Assembly: GCF_003086295.3 (NCBI RefSeq)
Contig: NC_092052.1
Location: 14,662,346 to 14,726,345, forward strand
Direction: 5' to 3'
From: Arachis hypogaea
Lineage: Eukaryota; Streptophyta; Magnoliopsida; Fabales; Fabaceae
DNA: 64,000 bases
The translations under genes and the position numbers were made by a program. The notes below the pieces were generated by a model. That model was not told where the DNA came from. It saw nothing but the letters and a program-made list of their open reading frames with translations, and did not search any database. This document shows, piece by piece, positions 45,586 through 58,023 of the stretch; positions within the stretch are counted from its first letter, which is position 1, and every line of letters starts with the position of its first letter.

Positions 45586-45900
45586 CCATTGTCAAGGAAT
45601 AGAAATACTGGGTTTCGTATGAGAATTTGCAGGGTTTGTGCTTTCAGACTGGGGACATTCATGTTGAAGGACCCTAAACTCTCTTACACTAAACATATAA
45701 ACAAGGAAGAATAAGAAAAAATGAAACCTAAAAAAGTGGGACAAGGTAGGAATGTTTGAGTTTTTTATTTGGCTGTGTTTGCAGTCTTGCATTCTTGTCT
45801 TTATGAGTAAGGTTTTTTAATGTCATTCTTCTTGCCCAAATCATTTGAGCAATTGAGTTGTTTTGAGTATGGTAAGCCAAACAAGTCTGCCAACACACTA
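45586..45900 (+). pseudogene. 3' end remnant of an F-box/DUF295 paralogue
   Basis: AGGGTTTGTGCTTTCAG parallels the segment of the intact gene at 37296-37315 encoding RVRAFSLET. The 3' untranslated similarity continues (ttatttggctgtgtttg near 45768 versus 37446). The body of the gene is missing, so this is a truncated duplicate. Confidence 0.55.
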
Positions 45901-46301
45901 TTATTTTATCTATAATGGCTTAATTTTAATTTTAATCATTCTTAATGTATTTTAAAACAACAAATGACAGGTTCACAGGTGGGAGTACTTATGACAGAAG
46001 TAAATTTCACACAATATTGGAGGTCAACCAACAAAATTTCATTCCTAATTGCCAACCAGTGACCTAAGTCCTTCCACAAGCTTCTGCATCACGGACAAAC
46101 TAAAGTTCACTCAGTCATTTTAGATGTTCCTTTAACAATAAGGTTGATATACCATTCAGTCATATTTATCACCCAGCACAAGCAGTTGAATAATAAGCAG
46201 AAAAAACTGAATAATAATAATAAAGACACTAAAAAGTAGTCATATTATCACATACCGTGACACCAAAATTAAAACACAGACTCCACTATATACCGATTCA
46301 A
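45901..46301. other. Downstream region of the DCL-like gene
   Basis: Non-coding; likely the 3' untranslated region and spacer of the minus-strand gene ending at 46302. Nothing else is seen. Confidence 0.5.
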
Positions 46302-48211
46302 TCACTCCCTCCCACGCCTAAAATGTTCTCGAATAAACCTTTCTGCATGCATTGGGTACTTATCTCTAATATACTCCCGAAGGCACTTTTGATAGGAAAA
46401 ATCAATCCAGCCACCATCAGTTCTTACAACAAAAAGACACCTTGATTGTCGAAATTGAGGATGACGATCAACCTACAAGAAAAATAATGTGAATCAAACA
46501 ACCATATCAACAGTCATTGCCTACTCTGGAAATAAACCAACAGGCCATTGACAAGAATATATGGGTTCAACATTTTCAGGTCAGGTTAAGTATATTTCAA
46601 TAAAATTAGGAAATTTATATGAAAATCAATGGGGTAAGGTACATTTTCAGAGAAGGTACAACAAACACAAGAAACTTTTTATTTAATGGCTGATAATCTT
46701 AATCAAACAATGAATAAGACAACAGTAGAACCATAGTGATACGGAACGGAGAACCCAGGATAAAATGGAAAATCAAAGAAAGGGACTCTTCTACCTCAAT
46801 TTGATTTCCTGATGCAACAGTTGAGAGAATCACTCTGCCTCTCCTGTTTACACCCAAATTTCTCAAAGAAACTCAAAAAAATTTTCATTCATGAAAATTA
46901 AAAGAAAAAAAGGGGATACAAAATTTAGAGGTTTTTATACCTCTTAGTTCCAAAACCCTAATGCATAAGTTTATTAAAATAAAATGGGCTAAATCATAAT
47001 TGGGTTGACTAACGACAACTTGTAAATAGTAAAATGTTTGGCTTTCCATTATCATTAACCATTGTCATGTCCAATTTTTAATGCATCTCCTGAACAAATG
47101 ATTTAACCATGTTTACAAAACCTTCTTTTTCTCTTAGTTATTCTTATAATTTGACGAATTAGCACATGACAGTTCTTAGTTTGTCCCATAGTCGTATCAC
47201 ATAGTTTGCCTAACAAAATTAGGAATATTATGTGCAAACTAAGCCATATTTAGAAGCAGAATTTTACTTATATAAGCTGTATTCTTCTCCGCATATACAT
47301 GACTGAAGTACTATAAGTCTATAAGCACTACTCAAATTAAAGAAACAACTTAAGGTAACTAATCCTAGATACACTATCCTAATGAATAACCATTGGAATA
47401 CTCCACAGCTCGAACTATCACATAGTTGGAACATCCTTGGTCTAGAATAACTTGAAAACCCCGTAAAACAAGAATAGTAATAATAAGAATTTGGCTTTGA
47501 AATCATTTTACTATCATCCACTCATATCTTATTACCACACAGTTAAATCTCACCCACACCAGGACACTATGAACCGTCAAGCAACGCAGTTGAAATCTGG
47601 AAACAGAAGCAAACAAAGCAGTAGGAGGGTTCCATTACCATGATGGATTCAAGGCCACAACCAATCTTATCTTCAGAGCGGGGATGGTAAGCAAGGAGAT
47701 TGTCTACAACGGCTCTCTCGTCCTCCGCACTCAGTTGCTCTCCATCCATGTACCTGACGCCATAAACAATGGGATTATGATTATTTCAAGAATCATTCAA
47801 GACAAAGCAAAGAGAAGGTTACCTTCGAGAATGGAGAATGTCCTTAGTGAGCAACACAATTGGCTGAATGTCCTTGAGAATCTCTTCTTCTTTGTCCTTC
47901 CATTTCCGAAACTCCGGGTCATCCTGGAAGCTACTAATCGATGATGATGCTTCCTTAGCTTTCCAAACATAACTAGGGTTGCTGCTGGTGCTGGTAACGT
48001 TGTCGTCGGCCTGATCGGAGGGGACGGTGGAGCAGCAGCAGAGGCGGCGAGGAGGCGGAGGAGGAATCGCTCCGACGGCGAGACCGTTGAAGTTTCGGAA
48101 GAGAAGGCGGTGATGAAGCAGGAATTGCCTGAGGAGAAGAGGGCCGGTCATTGTGAAATGGGAATTGTGGATTACTTCACTCAACAGTGTCTCCTCTGCT
48201 TTCAGCTTCAT
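46302..48211 (-). CDS. DCL-like chloroplast protein (DUF3223), three exons
   Basis: Exons 48211-47823, 47753-47639 and 46472-46302 join in frame with GT..AG introns to about 224 residues. The N terminus (MKLKAEETLL.., or an inner MTGPLLLRQF) is basic and Ser/Pro-rich, as in plastid transit peptides. The mature part has DDPEFRKWKDKEEEILKDIQ, then YMDGEQLSAEDERAVVDNLL, IGCGLESIMV, DRHPQFRQSRCLFVVRTDGG and WIDFSYQKCLREYIRDKYP, ending in AERFIREHF. This matches the 'defective chloroplasts and leaves' family, implicated in plastid 4.5S rRNA maturation and chloroplast development. Intron 2 is ~1.17 kb. The sequence shows no lesion. Confidence 0.9.
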
Positions 48212-49876
48212 ACTCGATAATCCAGAATCATATGATCAATCACTATCATTATCATACTCATATTCTATTGGTTAGTCGAGTTAGTCTCAAGTCTCAACCC
48301 ATTATGTCTCTTATCCGGTCAGGTCTGATCAGTGATCACCCATATTCATTTTCTGCCTTCTTGACTTTGTAGCCCTCAGCAAGTCCGCTCCCAGTTGGGT
48401 CATGCATTTACAAGCAAATAATAACAAATAATAACATTTTGAATTGTTTCTTTGTTTCTATTGGGCCTAGGCCCAGTAGACATACAAAAAAGATAATATT
48501 TAAAAAAATATTAGGATCCAATATTTTTAACAAAAGATTAAAATATTAATTCAAATACAAAATGAATATAAAAAAATTAATCACCTAACCTTTTTTTTAA
48601 CATTTTGTCCCATGCACGTGAAATGAACTTTGGTATATGAAGCTAATTTTTTCCGCTTGAAAAACATTGGAGCCAATAAGAAAATATATTTCATCTTTCC
48701 TTCTTTCTGAAAACATGGTCATATTTTACCTTTCTCAGCACAATCGCAATTCCAATTGTAGAAATAAATCAATAAACAAATAAATCTTGCTCTTTAACTA
48801 ATTCACATCAATTATGTTATCTACACATAAAAAATAATCAATTAGTTTTTTTGTAAAATATTGTTGAAATATAAATATATATTAAAAATATATAAAATAA
48901 TATATGTAAAATAAACATATATGAAAATTTATTTAGTAATTAAAATATAGAATTCGTTAAAATTTAGGATACCAAATTACTTCATTGATAAATTATTGGA
49001 TCAATCTTCATCACAAGTATTTTAACCGAATAATAAGACTTATTCACTTTTTGTTTTGTTTAATGTAATATGTACCACTTTATGAATATTCCTTTGTAAA
49101 TTTTGATATTAAAAGTAATTATTAAGAAGTTAGAAAAATGATATATATACTAAAAGTAATTATTAAAACACATCATTTTTTACCAACAAAAATTAGAGGA
49201 ATAACAATATTCATTAACAACAATAAATGCCAGCAACATAATAATCAATAATAAAAAAAATCACATAAATCAGAAAATAGAGACAAGCTAACACACCAGT
49301 CAGGCAGTCACTAAGACTAGAAAATAGCTTCACTATAATAAAAAATAGAATACAAGAGAATCATAAATTATTGTACAAAACATGCATACCACCAGCCAAA
49401 CATCTCAAAGCATCAAAGTTTACAAGACAAAGAATAAGAAGATGAAACACTACCAAAAAAAAGCCTCTGTCCGAGCTCGATTTTTCTGACTACAGACTTC
49501 CAATCAAAATCTCTATCGTTCAAAATGAAGAACAATATGAGATGAATATGCAGTCCAAATTTCACGTCGATCTAACGGTGAACAAGTGAGAAATAAATAC
49601 TCAAAGTCTGCTGCTCTGGTGAAAAACGTAGATAGTGTTCTCTCTTCTCTTTCTCTCTCAATGCTTGTATTTTTTACCAAATAAGACCTCTCTTTGCAAC
49701 TCTAGCACATCTTCAGCAACTTTAGCTATCCATAGACAACTTTTTTTCCACATAAAAGGGGACCTCAAGAACCCAAGAAGTACAAACATTATTTTTTAAT
49801 TTCTACTATTAAACTTAAACTCAGTTGATTTGAGTCTCACACATCACCCAACATTCAACACAACTCGAGAACTATT
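48212..49876. other. Intergenic region between the DCL-like and reductase genes
   Basis: 48212-48480 is the likely promoter side of the DCL-like gene. The rest is AT-rich, with a CT-rich patch at 49635-49662. No gene or clear transposon boundary seen. Confidence 0.5.
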
Positions 49877-51942
49877 TCAAGGGTCACCATCCCAGAGCTC
49901 TTCCAAGGACTTGTAAGGCCCATCTTCTGACACATAATCTTCCGCAGTACATACTCTGCGCTGTGGAATTTGGGTGAATTTCATTGTTTCCTCCTGGCTT
50001 AGCTCCCAGTCAAATATGTCAAGGTTTTGTTTCATCCTCTCCTTGTTGAAGCTCTTTACAATGGCACTTGCCCCTTTCTCATATATCCATCTCAGTGCTA
50101 CCTGCATTCAGTTAACAAATAACAATCAATCAATATAAAAAAATAAAGTTTAATGTATTTATTTATTTTCAGTTAACAAAAGTTACAAAGAAGAAAAGAG
50201 GACAAATTGAGGTTCGTTGAAAAAATTCAATTCTCAAAACTTTTTCCTTTATCTTAGGCATGACATATAGTTGTAATGTTTTATGTTTTATTGCAGGGTC
50301 AAAATAATGAAATGGTGCACTACAAACATTTACTTTTGGTTTACCCTTTTATTTTCATGTTTTAGATTTAATCATGATCGCAATAGTTACATTAAGGTTA
50401 CTTTAAGACTAAGGTATTAACTATTATTAATAATACCTGAGACACGGTTGTGTCTTGCGCTGGCTATTTCCTTAAGGATTGGGCTCTCCATGACTGCATT
50501 TGAACCCCACGTAGTTTTGTAAGCTCCTAATGGCGACCATGCACTAACATGGATCCCTTTTTGCTTGCAAAACTCTCTCAGTTTCCCCTGCTGCCACGCC
50601 AGGTTCATTTCCACCTAAACACAATTTAATAGAAAGACTTTTGTGCATGACATCATCACTGTAGGATAATGTGTGACAATAATGACAAAATCCTACAAAG
50701 ATGAAATGATGAGTTGCAAATAAGTACACAAAGAACGAGTAATAATAAACTTTTGGAAGAGTTTCAAGTATTCCATGAAAATTACTCCAGTGGTTTTAGC
50801 CATTGATCACAATCATAAAATATATGCATGGTTGAGATCAAGGACTAAAATCACTCGAATACCAGCATTCTTAGAATACTTGAAAATTTTTCTAAATTTG
50901 TTTTACCTGATTGACGGCAGGAGGTATAGTGGAATTTTCCAAGAGGTTGGTGATCTTTTTGATGCCAAAGTTGCTGACACCAATAGACTTGGCTAAGCCC
51001 ATCCTTTGACACTCTTCCATGGCTTCCCATGTTCCTTTTATATCAAAGGGAATCACATAATCCTTTCTAAACTCAGCAGCAGCTTCAGCTTCTGGTTTCA
51101 ACCTTACTGGCCAATGAACCAAATACAGATCTACATACTCCAGCCCAAGCTTCCTAAACAGTTAGTTACAAGGAAATTAAAGAAAAATATACAAGCATTA
51201 TGAGAAATTGAGAGTTTAGTTACTTTGTTTTCTCTATTACCTACTTGCACTATACATAAATATGGCAATTTCATAAAAAGTTTAGAAAAGATTCACGGAT
51301 TTAAGAAATTTAAAGTAGCAGTTTTTCATGCAGATACATGTGTAATACATCATTATGTTAGTAAACAAATAAGGAGTAGTAGTCCAAATCAATCCCTAAG
51401 AATTTTTTGTCGAACACTTAGTCTCTATAAGTTTTTATTTCATAAACAAATCAATTCTCACATCAAATTGTTTGTCTGCATAGATGGCGAGTTACTAAAA
51501 AAAAGGTATTTATTCACCATAGATAATGAGATACAACGAATTTGAGTGTATTGAAAAATTTAAAACAATCACACATTCACTTTCAGACATAAACAGGGGA
51601 ATAGCACTAGTATTACTATACTTACTGCAGTGTAGTCTTGAGAGCTGGAAGAACAAGGTCATGGTGAGCTTTTGTACACCATAGTTTTGATGTGATAAAT
51701 AATTCTTCGCGGCTCTTTATAAGGCCAAGTTGTAGCGCTTTCGCCACAGCTTGGCCTAGAGGCTCCTCGGAGCCATACAATGCGGCGGTGTCAAAGTGCC
51801 TATAGCCAGCCTCAATGGCATCAATGAAGATTGTTATGAGAGTTTCAAAGGGAGGAAGAGGAATCGCTGCAGTTCCCATGCCAATCAATGGCATCTTTTG
51901 CCCTGAGTTTAGAATCGTTTCTGGGATTTTCTTTGCTTCCAT
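49877..51942 (-). CDS. Aldo/keto reductase, AKR4 / 6'-deoxychalcone-synthase-like, four exons
   Basis: Exons 51942-51626, 51153-50907, 50614-50437 and about 50097 (or 50101)-49877. Motifs: [34 protein letters not shown] (catalytic Asp and Tyr), FITSKLWC (Lys) and LYLVHWPV (His), so the AKR tetrad is complete. Then [36 protein letters not shown] and [14 protein letters not shown] for the NADPH site. The family includes legume chalcone reductases and codeinone/methylecgonone reductases, so the substrate is open. With the usual acceptor the exon 3-4 junction is off by one base. A tandem acceptor four bases downstream (50097) restores the frame to about 320 residues, losing two residues (normally QV). 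Confidence 0.87.
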
Positions 51943-52708
51943 ATCCTCTGGATGAGTTTGTTAATGTGATTAGTATAAACTATACATTAATGGAGAGATT
52001 CTTATATGCTTTTGGAGCAAAAAGAATTAGTCTCATGAAAGGTATATATGTAATGAATCTTTATTTTCTCTTTGCTTTGGAAAAATAAAAAAGCATTTTT
52101 CTTGGTCTAAAGAACTTTGGATATTAATAAACTTAGGATGATGATTAAGAAAGAAATTATGGTTGTTATAATAGAAAATGAAAAGTAATTTCAAAAAAAC
52201 TCCTTAAAGAAATCCTTGCATGATATGGAAGTTGAACACTCTAAATTGAAGCCAGAAACTATAATTGACAGTGATATCATTATTAAATGTTATCTTTGGG
52301 AAAGTTCTTTGGGGATATAACTGGCAACCAAATTTGGATCTAAACTAAAACTCATGACAAATATTGAACAAAGATAAAGGGACATCTAATTAGAACAAAT
52401 AGCTGGTGAAATTACCTGAAAATTTAAAGATGAAACTTGGATATGTTTGTTTGTTGGTTATTGTAGAATGTAGAGTGCAGTCTCTTTGTTAAACAGAAAG
52501 AAAGATAATATGCCAGAAGACCCGACCCTATTCGACTGTTAAATGGGCTAAACAGTCCCATTATATTAAGGTCGCCCAGCCCAAAAATAAAAAATAAAGT
52601 TTACTCTATTAATTAGAAAGGGAGAGGCCGGACCAAAAGAAAGAGAGAGGTACGAGCCACACTGATTCAATGACAATTCATGTGGCATAGAACCTCTCCC
52701 CTCTTCCC
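51943..52708. other. Upstream region of the reductase gene
   Basis: AT-rich promoter-side DNA. No gene. The mixed-composition stretch from about 52510 leads into the GC-rich repeat at 52709. Confidence 0.45.
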
Positions 52709-53507
52709 TAGGGATGTCAATGGGGTAGGGCGGGCTAGGGGATGCCTCTCTATTTTCCATCTCTACTTTTAGATTTGTTCTCCATCTCCGTCCCTATTCT
52801 CTGCCGTGGGGGAATATTACTCCCCATCCCCATTTTCTATGGGTCCTATTTTTCGCGGGACCCCATTTTCCATCTACATAATAGTTCTAACTAATTATTA
52901 ATTTCCATATGAATAGAGTTGCAAGTATCTATATCTTATATGAAAACTGCAAGATTTTATACAAAAAGTCTAAATGACACGATGGTGACTTCTTTCGAAA
53001 TGACGCAATGGAGGGACGCAACGACGAGTCAAAGGACAAAGCAGTGGACGAGGTGGGAGACGCGGCAACACAGAGAATAATGAACACGACGGCAGAGTTA
53101 CGAAAAGGAACGTCGTAAATAGGAATTACAACGCGGTAGGGGTGATGGCACGGTGAGATGTGACGAAGCGGTGAGAAGGGTGGCGAGGGGGTGGCTGTAG
53201 AGAGGTTGGATGGAGTATGTATAGTATTATGGATCTCTGAATTGAAGAAGGGTTATGCAAATAAATATTAAGAGTTTTTGGTTTCTATATATGTGTGTGT
53301 GAGTAATGACTAAAAAACATATATGAGAAATAAACTATTAAGAATAATTCAGAAAATTCATAAATTTCGGGAAATAGCGGGGACGGGGCGGGAATCCCCG
53401 CTCGGGTTCCCGCGCCTGCTTCAGGGGGATTTTATCCCCATCTCCATCCCCGTAAAAAAAATTCCCCACAATCGGATCCTGCGTTTCGAAAAATTTTGCC
53501 ATTCCTA
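52709..53507. mobile_element. Probable non-autonomous DNA transposon with G/C-rich inverted ends
   Basis: Left end TAGGGATGTCAATGGGG..; the right end reversed is TAGGAATGGCAAAATTTT.. . Sub-terminal blocks of GGGGCGGGAATCCCCGC type pair loosely with CCCCATCCCCATTTTC blocks near the left end. The interior (52960-53220) is GC-richer, with no frame of note. Flanks are both CT-rich, so I cannot define a target duplication. Confidence 0.5.
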
Positions 53508-53971
53508 CTCTCTCTCCCCTCCCACAAAAAAAAACCCGTAGAAACTTATCCAAGATTTACATGCATAAATATATTAAAGGACAGTTCACGTGGATAAAAC
53601 ATTTGGAGGTTAAATTTGCACAAGTGCAATGTTTTCAAACAGTTTAGATTTTGGTCCTAAATTTAATTTATGTAAATTGCTATAGGTTAAAGAGTTTTAC
53701 GAATTCTCACATAAAAATCCTTTGTTGAGTCGCGGATTATGAATGCATTTGAGTTAAGTATAAACCGCGATAAGGGAAGAATGATTATGCACAACTGCAG
53801 CTGAGAAAAACGCTATGACCCACATGGCCACATCGGATTATGGTTGAACTAGGTAACATAAAACGCGTTCAAGCGTAGCGGATTAAGAAGAAAAGTGTTG
53901 TGGTAATCCTCTATGCATTATAGTAGACTATGAAGACATGATTTTCCCTCTATAAATACTAGTTGAATATA
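53508..53971. other. Spacer
   Basis: No gene or repeat boundary recognised. Confidence 0.4.
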
Positions 53972-53980
53972 TTATAAAGT

Positions 53981-55647
53981 GGTGAATTCTATGGTGTAGA
54001 AAGAAAAAATTTTTTACATCTATAGAATATTTGTGGCATAGCATAAAAAGGACATATGAACATTTGTAACTGATTGATGGTTCAGCAATAACAGAAAAAG
54101 CTGACATTATAGCTTGTCGCAGTGATTAGTAGCATATTCCTATAAAAATTAACAGTTTGATTTAAAATGTAATCACAGATTTTTTTTTTTATCATTTGAT
54201 GGGCCAAATTTATTTGTTGAAAGAGTATCTTGTTTAGCCAAAACCTCCTGAACCATGCAATATCATTATCCTAGCAGTATATTAGAGTATATATATATAT
54301 ATAAAAGAATAAAAAAGCAGGCACGAAAATAAAAAAGAATTTGTGATGAATGTATATTATGGTTATCACAAATTAATTTCACCAAAGAATTTTTGTAACT
54401 TATGGTTATCACAAATTATTTCTATTTTGTTTTCTAAAATATAACTAGTATAATTTGTTTTTCAGGAATTATAGTATGGTTTAATAGCAGTGTTTATGTT
54501 TTTCAAAAATTTAAAAACCTAGTTTTATATTTAGTAAACTAAACCAAAAAGATAATATATTTATACTTGTAATTTTTAAAAGTTAACTTCTATTTATTAA
54601 AATTAAAAAAATCTAAAATAACTTTGTATATTAAAAAATATAAATATTTATTTTTATATTTATATCTATTATGATATTTTAAATTTTAAAATTATTTTAC
54701 TAAATATAATTATTGTTGTTTATATTTATTGAAAATTTATTTTTAATTTGATTTATCAAACTTATATGCTACAAATTTTAAAAAGTTATCTTTTAAAAAC
54801 TAATTTTAATAAGTTACTTTTAAAAGTTAAAAATTTTACTAAACCAACATTATATTTAAAAAGCAAAAAATATACAACTTTTTGTAAATTGCAGTCTTTA
54901 ATAATTTTACGCTAAATATTAAAATACAAAAAAAGTTATTCACCCAATTTTTTGCTACTCTGCATATTCATTTATATTTATTTTTCAAAGGTGATGTTAT
55001 TGTCTTATAGCATAATTACGTTGCTTTTTTATTGTTTACTATCATTCATTTCATTTTAAATTTATGATATTAAGTCAATAAATTATTTTTCGACAACTTT
55101 TTTTAAAATATTGGATGTTAACTTTTATAGTAAAATTACTTTATAATATAATATCTTATGAAAAAAATATTTTAATTTATATAACTTATCCAAACACCAA
55201 ATTATGGTCTCCCAATTTTAAAATTAGCATATTTATCAAAATCTACTAAATAGATAAATATTAAAAATGTGGTTCAGCTCTTTTTTTGGGGGGCAGCAGT
55301 TTAAAATTTTGATCCTTTTTTTTTCACTAGATTTATGAAAAAACACTGCATCCCACCCAAATATTTTTTATTCGTCTTGTGCTTCATGATTATTGGTCAA
55401 ACAAAACTCTCTCAACTAACTCACCTGGCCCATAAAAAATAAATTAAAAACTGTAATTACATTTTATCAAATTGTTAATTTTTTAGTAATACACTACAAA
55501 TTACTGCAACAAATTATAATCTGTCTATCATTCCTGTTATTGCTGAACCATCAATCAGTTACAAATGTCCACATATCCTTCCTATATTATGCCACAAGTA
55601 TTTTATAGATGTAGAAATTTTTTTCTTTCTACACCATAAAATTCACC
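53981..55647. mobile_element. Mutator-like element with ~150-bp inverted ends and 9-bp target duplication
   Basis: 1667 bp. Left terminus GGTGAATTCTATGGTGTAGA; reversed right terminus GGTGAATTTTATGGTGTAGA. The arms stay similar through GTAACTGATTGATGGTTCAG. TTATAAAGT flanks both sides (53972-53980 and 55648-55656). The AT-rich interior has no transposase or recognisable gene piece. Confidence 0.9.
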
Positions 55648-55822
55648 TTATAAAGTAGAGTGACAATAACGCTTATGCACTATACACACGGAAAATTTAT
55701 AAAAGCAAAAGAGAAGGACTAAAATTTACTGACAAAGAGCCTTTGAATGTTTTTATTCGTTTATCGAATAGTTTTCGGACCTACAAATTAGTATATTGCA
55801 AAAGGTTGGAATGTGTGGATAA

Positions 55823-56340
55823 ATGATGGAGAAGTTATTTTACAAGATCTCAATTACTATTGTGTCAACCGGTGTAAAGTATGATATGTTTGTGATAGGA
55901 TCCAATGAATATATGCTGGTTCTGTTTCATTATCACTTAAGTTTTTTAGAGTTGAGAACACATAAGTTGTATGCAAAATTGGAAGATGTTATCGACAGTT
56001 CTGGAGCATCAATTTCGAATCTCATTCGACTGCATTAGGGGAACTTCTAGTTCGATGCTTATAGTTACACCGGCCTTTCCATTGATTGCATCCTCCTCCT
56101 TCTTCGGTTGATTTGAACCACGAGGATGAAGATGTCTATATTGTAAGAGACAATCATTCCTTTTGCAAGCTAGCAGTTGCGATGACTGATTTTTCTAGCA
56201 TAATGTCTGATGGTGCAGGTTACGGAGAACCATATCGAGTTGAAAATGCAATACAAGAAGATAATACGGATGAGGAGGCTGTCGACATAGTTAGGGACAG
56301 TGATCAAGATACAAGAAGTAATAATCCACATACACAGTAA
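55823..56340 (+). pseudogene. Possible transposase N-terminal remnant
   Basis: Two short frames: one with NEYMLVLFHYHLSFLELRTH, then KLYAKLEDVIDSSGASISN; the other with HEDEDVYIVRDNHSF and an acidic stretch DNTDEEAVDIVRDSD. The arrangement recalls the variable N-terminal region ahead of plant MULE transposases, but no catalytic domain follows. Stops separate the pieces. The assignment is from memory and weak. Confidence 0.3.
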
Positions 56341-57749
56341 GAAAAGAGCGATCACAATCTATCAAAATCTAGAACAATATGGTTGAAGTATATATTAACG
56401 GATGAAGTATGGTAAAATAACTCTTTTCACTTTGCTTAATATCATTTAGCCACAGTCACAAGTGTGGACCATGATGTCTAAATCATGACTATTTAAAGAT
56501 CTATGTTAGAAAAATGTGGCTAATAGCCTTAAAACTGTGTTAAAATAAGAATGCGTCATCCTTAATGCCCATGGTTCTTCTTTTGTGGCTAATGTATGTT
56601 ACTCATGGTTTCATCAAAATTTAGCCACATTTTTAACTATGGCTAAATCACCAATATGTTATGGAGCACAAGGTTATCATTTTGGTGATTACTATAACTA
56701 TAAAACTTTAATAGTATTTAAAAAATATTAACATTTTTTAAATATTCAAAAATATTTTTTAATTTAAAAATAAAAAACAGTTGCAAAAATATACAAATAT
56801 ATGACCTAATTTTGATAATACTTTTTAAGTATAGAAATGCTAGAGAGTCATTACAATTTAATTTATTATTTTTAACCATTATTTAGTCATAATTTAATTT
56901 ATTTATTAGTCTAGTAATCTAACAATATATTTTATTTTATATTTTTAAACATTGATGACTAATTGATGGTTAAAAATAATAAATTTTAATAGTTTTCTAA
57001 CATTCATCTTTTAAGCATTGTCAAAATTGTAGTCACAAATAAAAACTAAAATGAATAAATCATAAAAGTAACTAAAATAAATAATTTTTAAATTTTATAG
57101 GACCTAAACAAAGAAAATTATATCTTCCATCGGAACTAAAAAAACAAATATTTAAATGGAACAAAAGTCAAAAACTTATTTAGGCTTTTAATTAAGTATA
57201 TTCCCAAAACTAATTAATTAACCTCCAAAACATTATTACACATATCAAAAGTACAGATTTGTTTCTCCCCTTCAAAATCTACACATAAATAAATTTCCAT
57301 TTATCAAAAAGAAAAATTAATTAATAGAATAGCCATATAAAACAGATTTAACTATGTTAGATTTATACCAAAATCAATCATTAAAATCAATTATGAGTAT
57401 AAAATATACATAAATAAAATATATACTAAAAATTAGTTAAACTACATTTATATTTATATACAAATATATTGTGACAGATTTTAGCGTGCAAATGACATTT
57501 TTAAAACATATTATATACCTGCATGAATATAGAAAAAACCAAAATTGTAACGTTCATGAGGTGCATGCTGCATATTCCTATAAATATACATCATCTTTTC
57601 CCTTCAATTTTCATGTCTCACTGCCCAATGCCTCTTGTCTAAGTTGTGCTGCATTTGGCACCATTATCTTCCTGCTACAAACCCCAACCCCTAAAAAATC
57701 TTCAGTTTTTCCCTTCATTATTGGAAGCGAAAAACAAGAGATAATCATC
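56341..57749. other. Spacer containing an inverted TGTGGCTAA repeat cluster
   Basis: 56445-56660 has several copies of TGTGGCTAA / TTAGCCACA in both orientations (near 56448, 56515, 56577, 56623, 56643). This resembles sub-terminal repeats of a CACTA-type or MITE relic, but without definable ends. 56700-57470 is AT-rich and empty. 57560-57749 is the likely 5' region of the DUF7054-like gene. Confidence 0.4.
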
Positions 57750-58023
57750 ATGGTGATGAAGAATGGTGGGTTTGAGAAGAAGGTGTTGATGCAGAAGACC
57801 AAGAGCTGGGGCAAGGAGGAGGATCACAAGAGTAACAAGATCTTGGTAACAATCAATATCTTAGGGAGTTCGGGGCCAATAAGGTTGGTAGTTAATGAAA
57901 CAGATCTTGTTTCACGTGTTATTGAGACAACACTGAAATCCTATGCTAACGAAGAGCGCCTTCCTCTGTTGGGATTTGATGCTACCAACTTCTTTCTCTA
58001 TTGTCCAGATGCCGCCTTCCATG
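57750..58023 (+). CDS. First exon of a DUF7054-like small protein gene
   Basis: The most natural start is ATG 57750: MVMKNGGFEKKVLMQKTKSW, then SNKILVTINILGSSGPIRLV, VNETDLVSRVIETTLKSYAN and RLPLLGFDATNFFLY, up to a donor CATG|GTAAGC at 58023/58024. The ubiquitin-like-length pattern of beta strand, glycine-proline turn and 'VIETTLKSYANEERLPLLG' resembles the plant family typified by At4g22758-like proteins (function unknown). The expected second exon is short and usually ends with a 'RNF.LC' motif. I could not find one downstream, where transposons begin, so the gene may be truncated or have a long intron. Confidence 0.6.

Noticed and set aside
52709..53507. Assigning the G/C-ended repeat to hAT by an 8-bp duplication
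   Set aside because: Both flanks are CT-rich and no exact duplication could be fixed, so the superfamily is left open.
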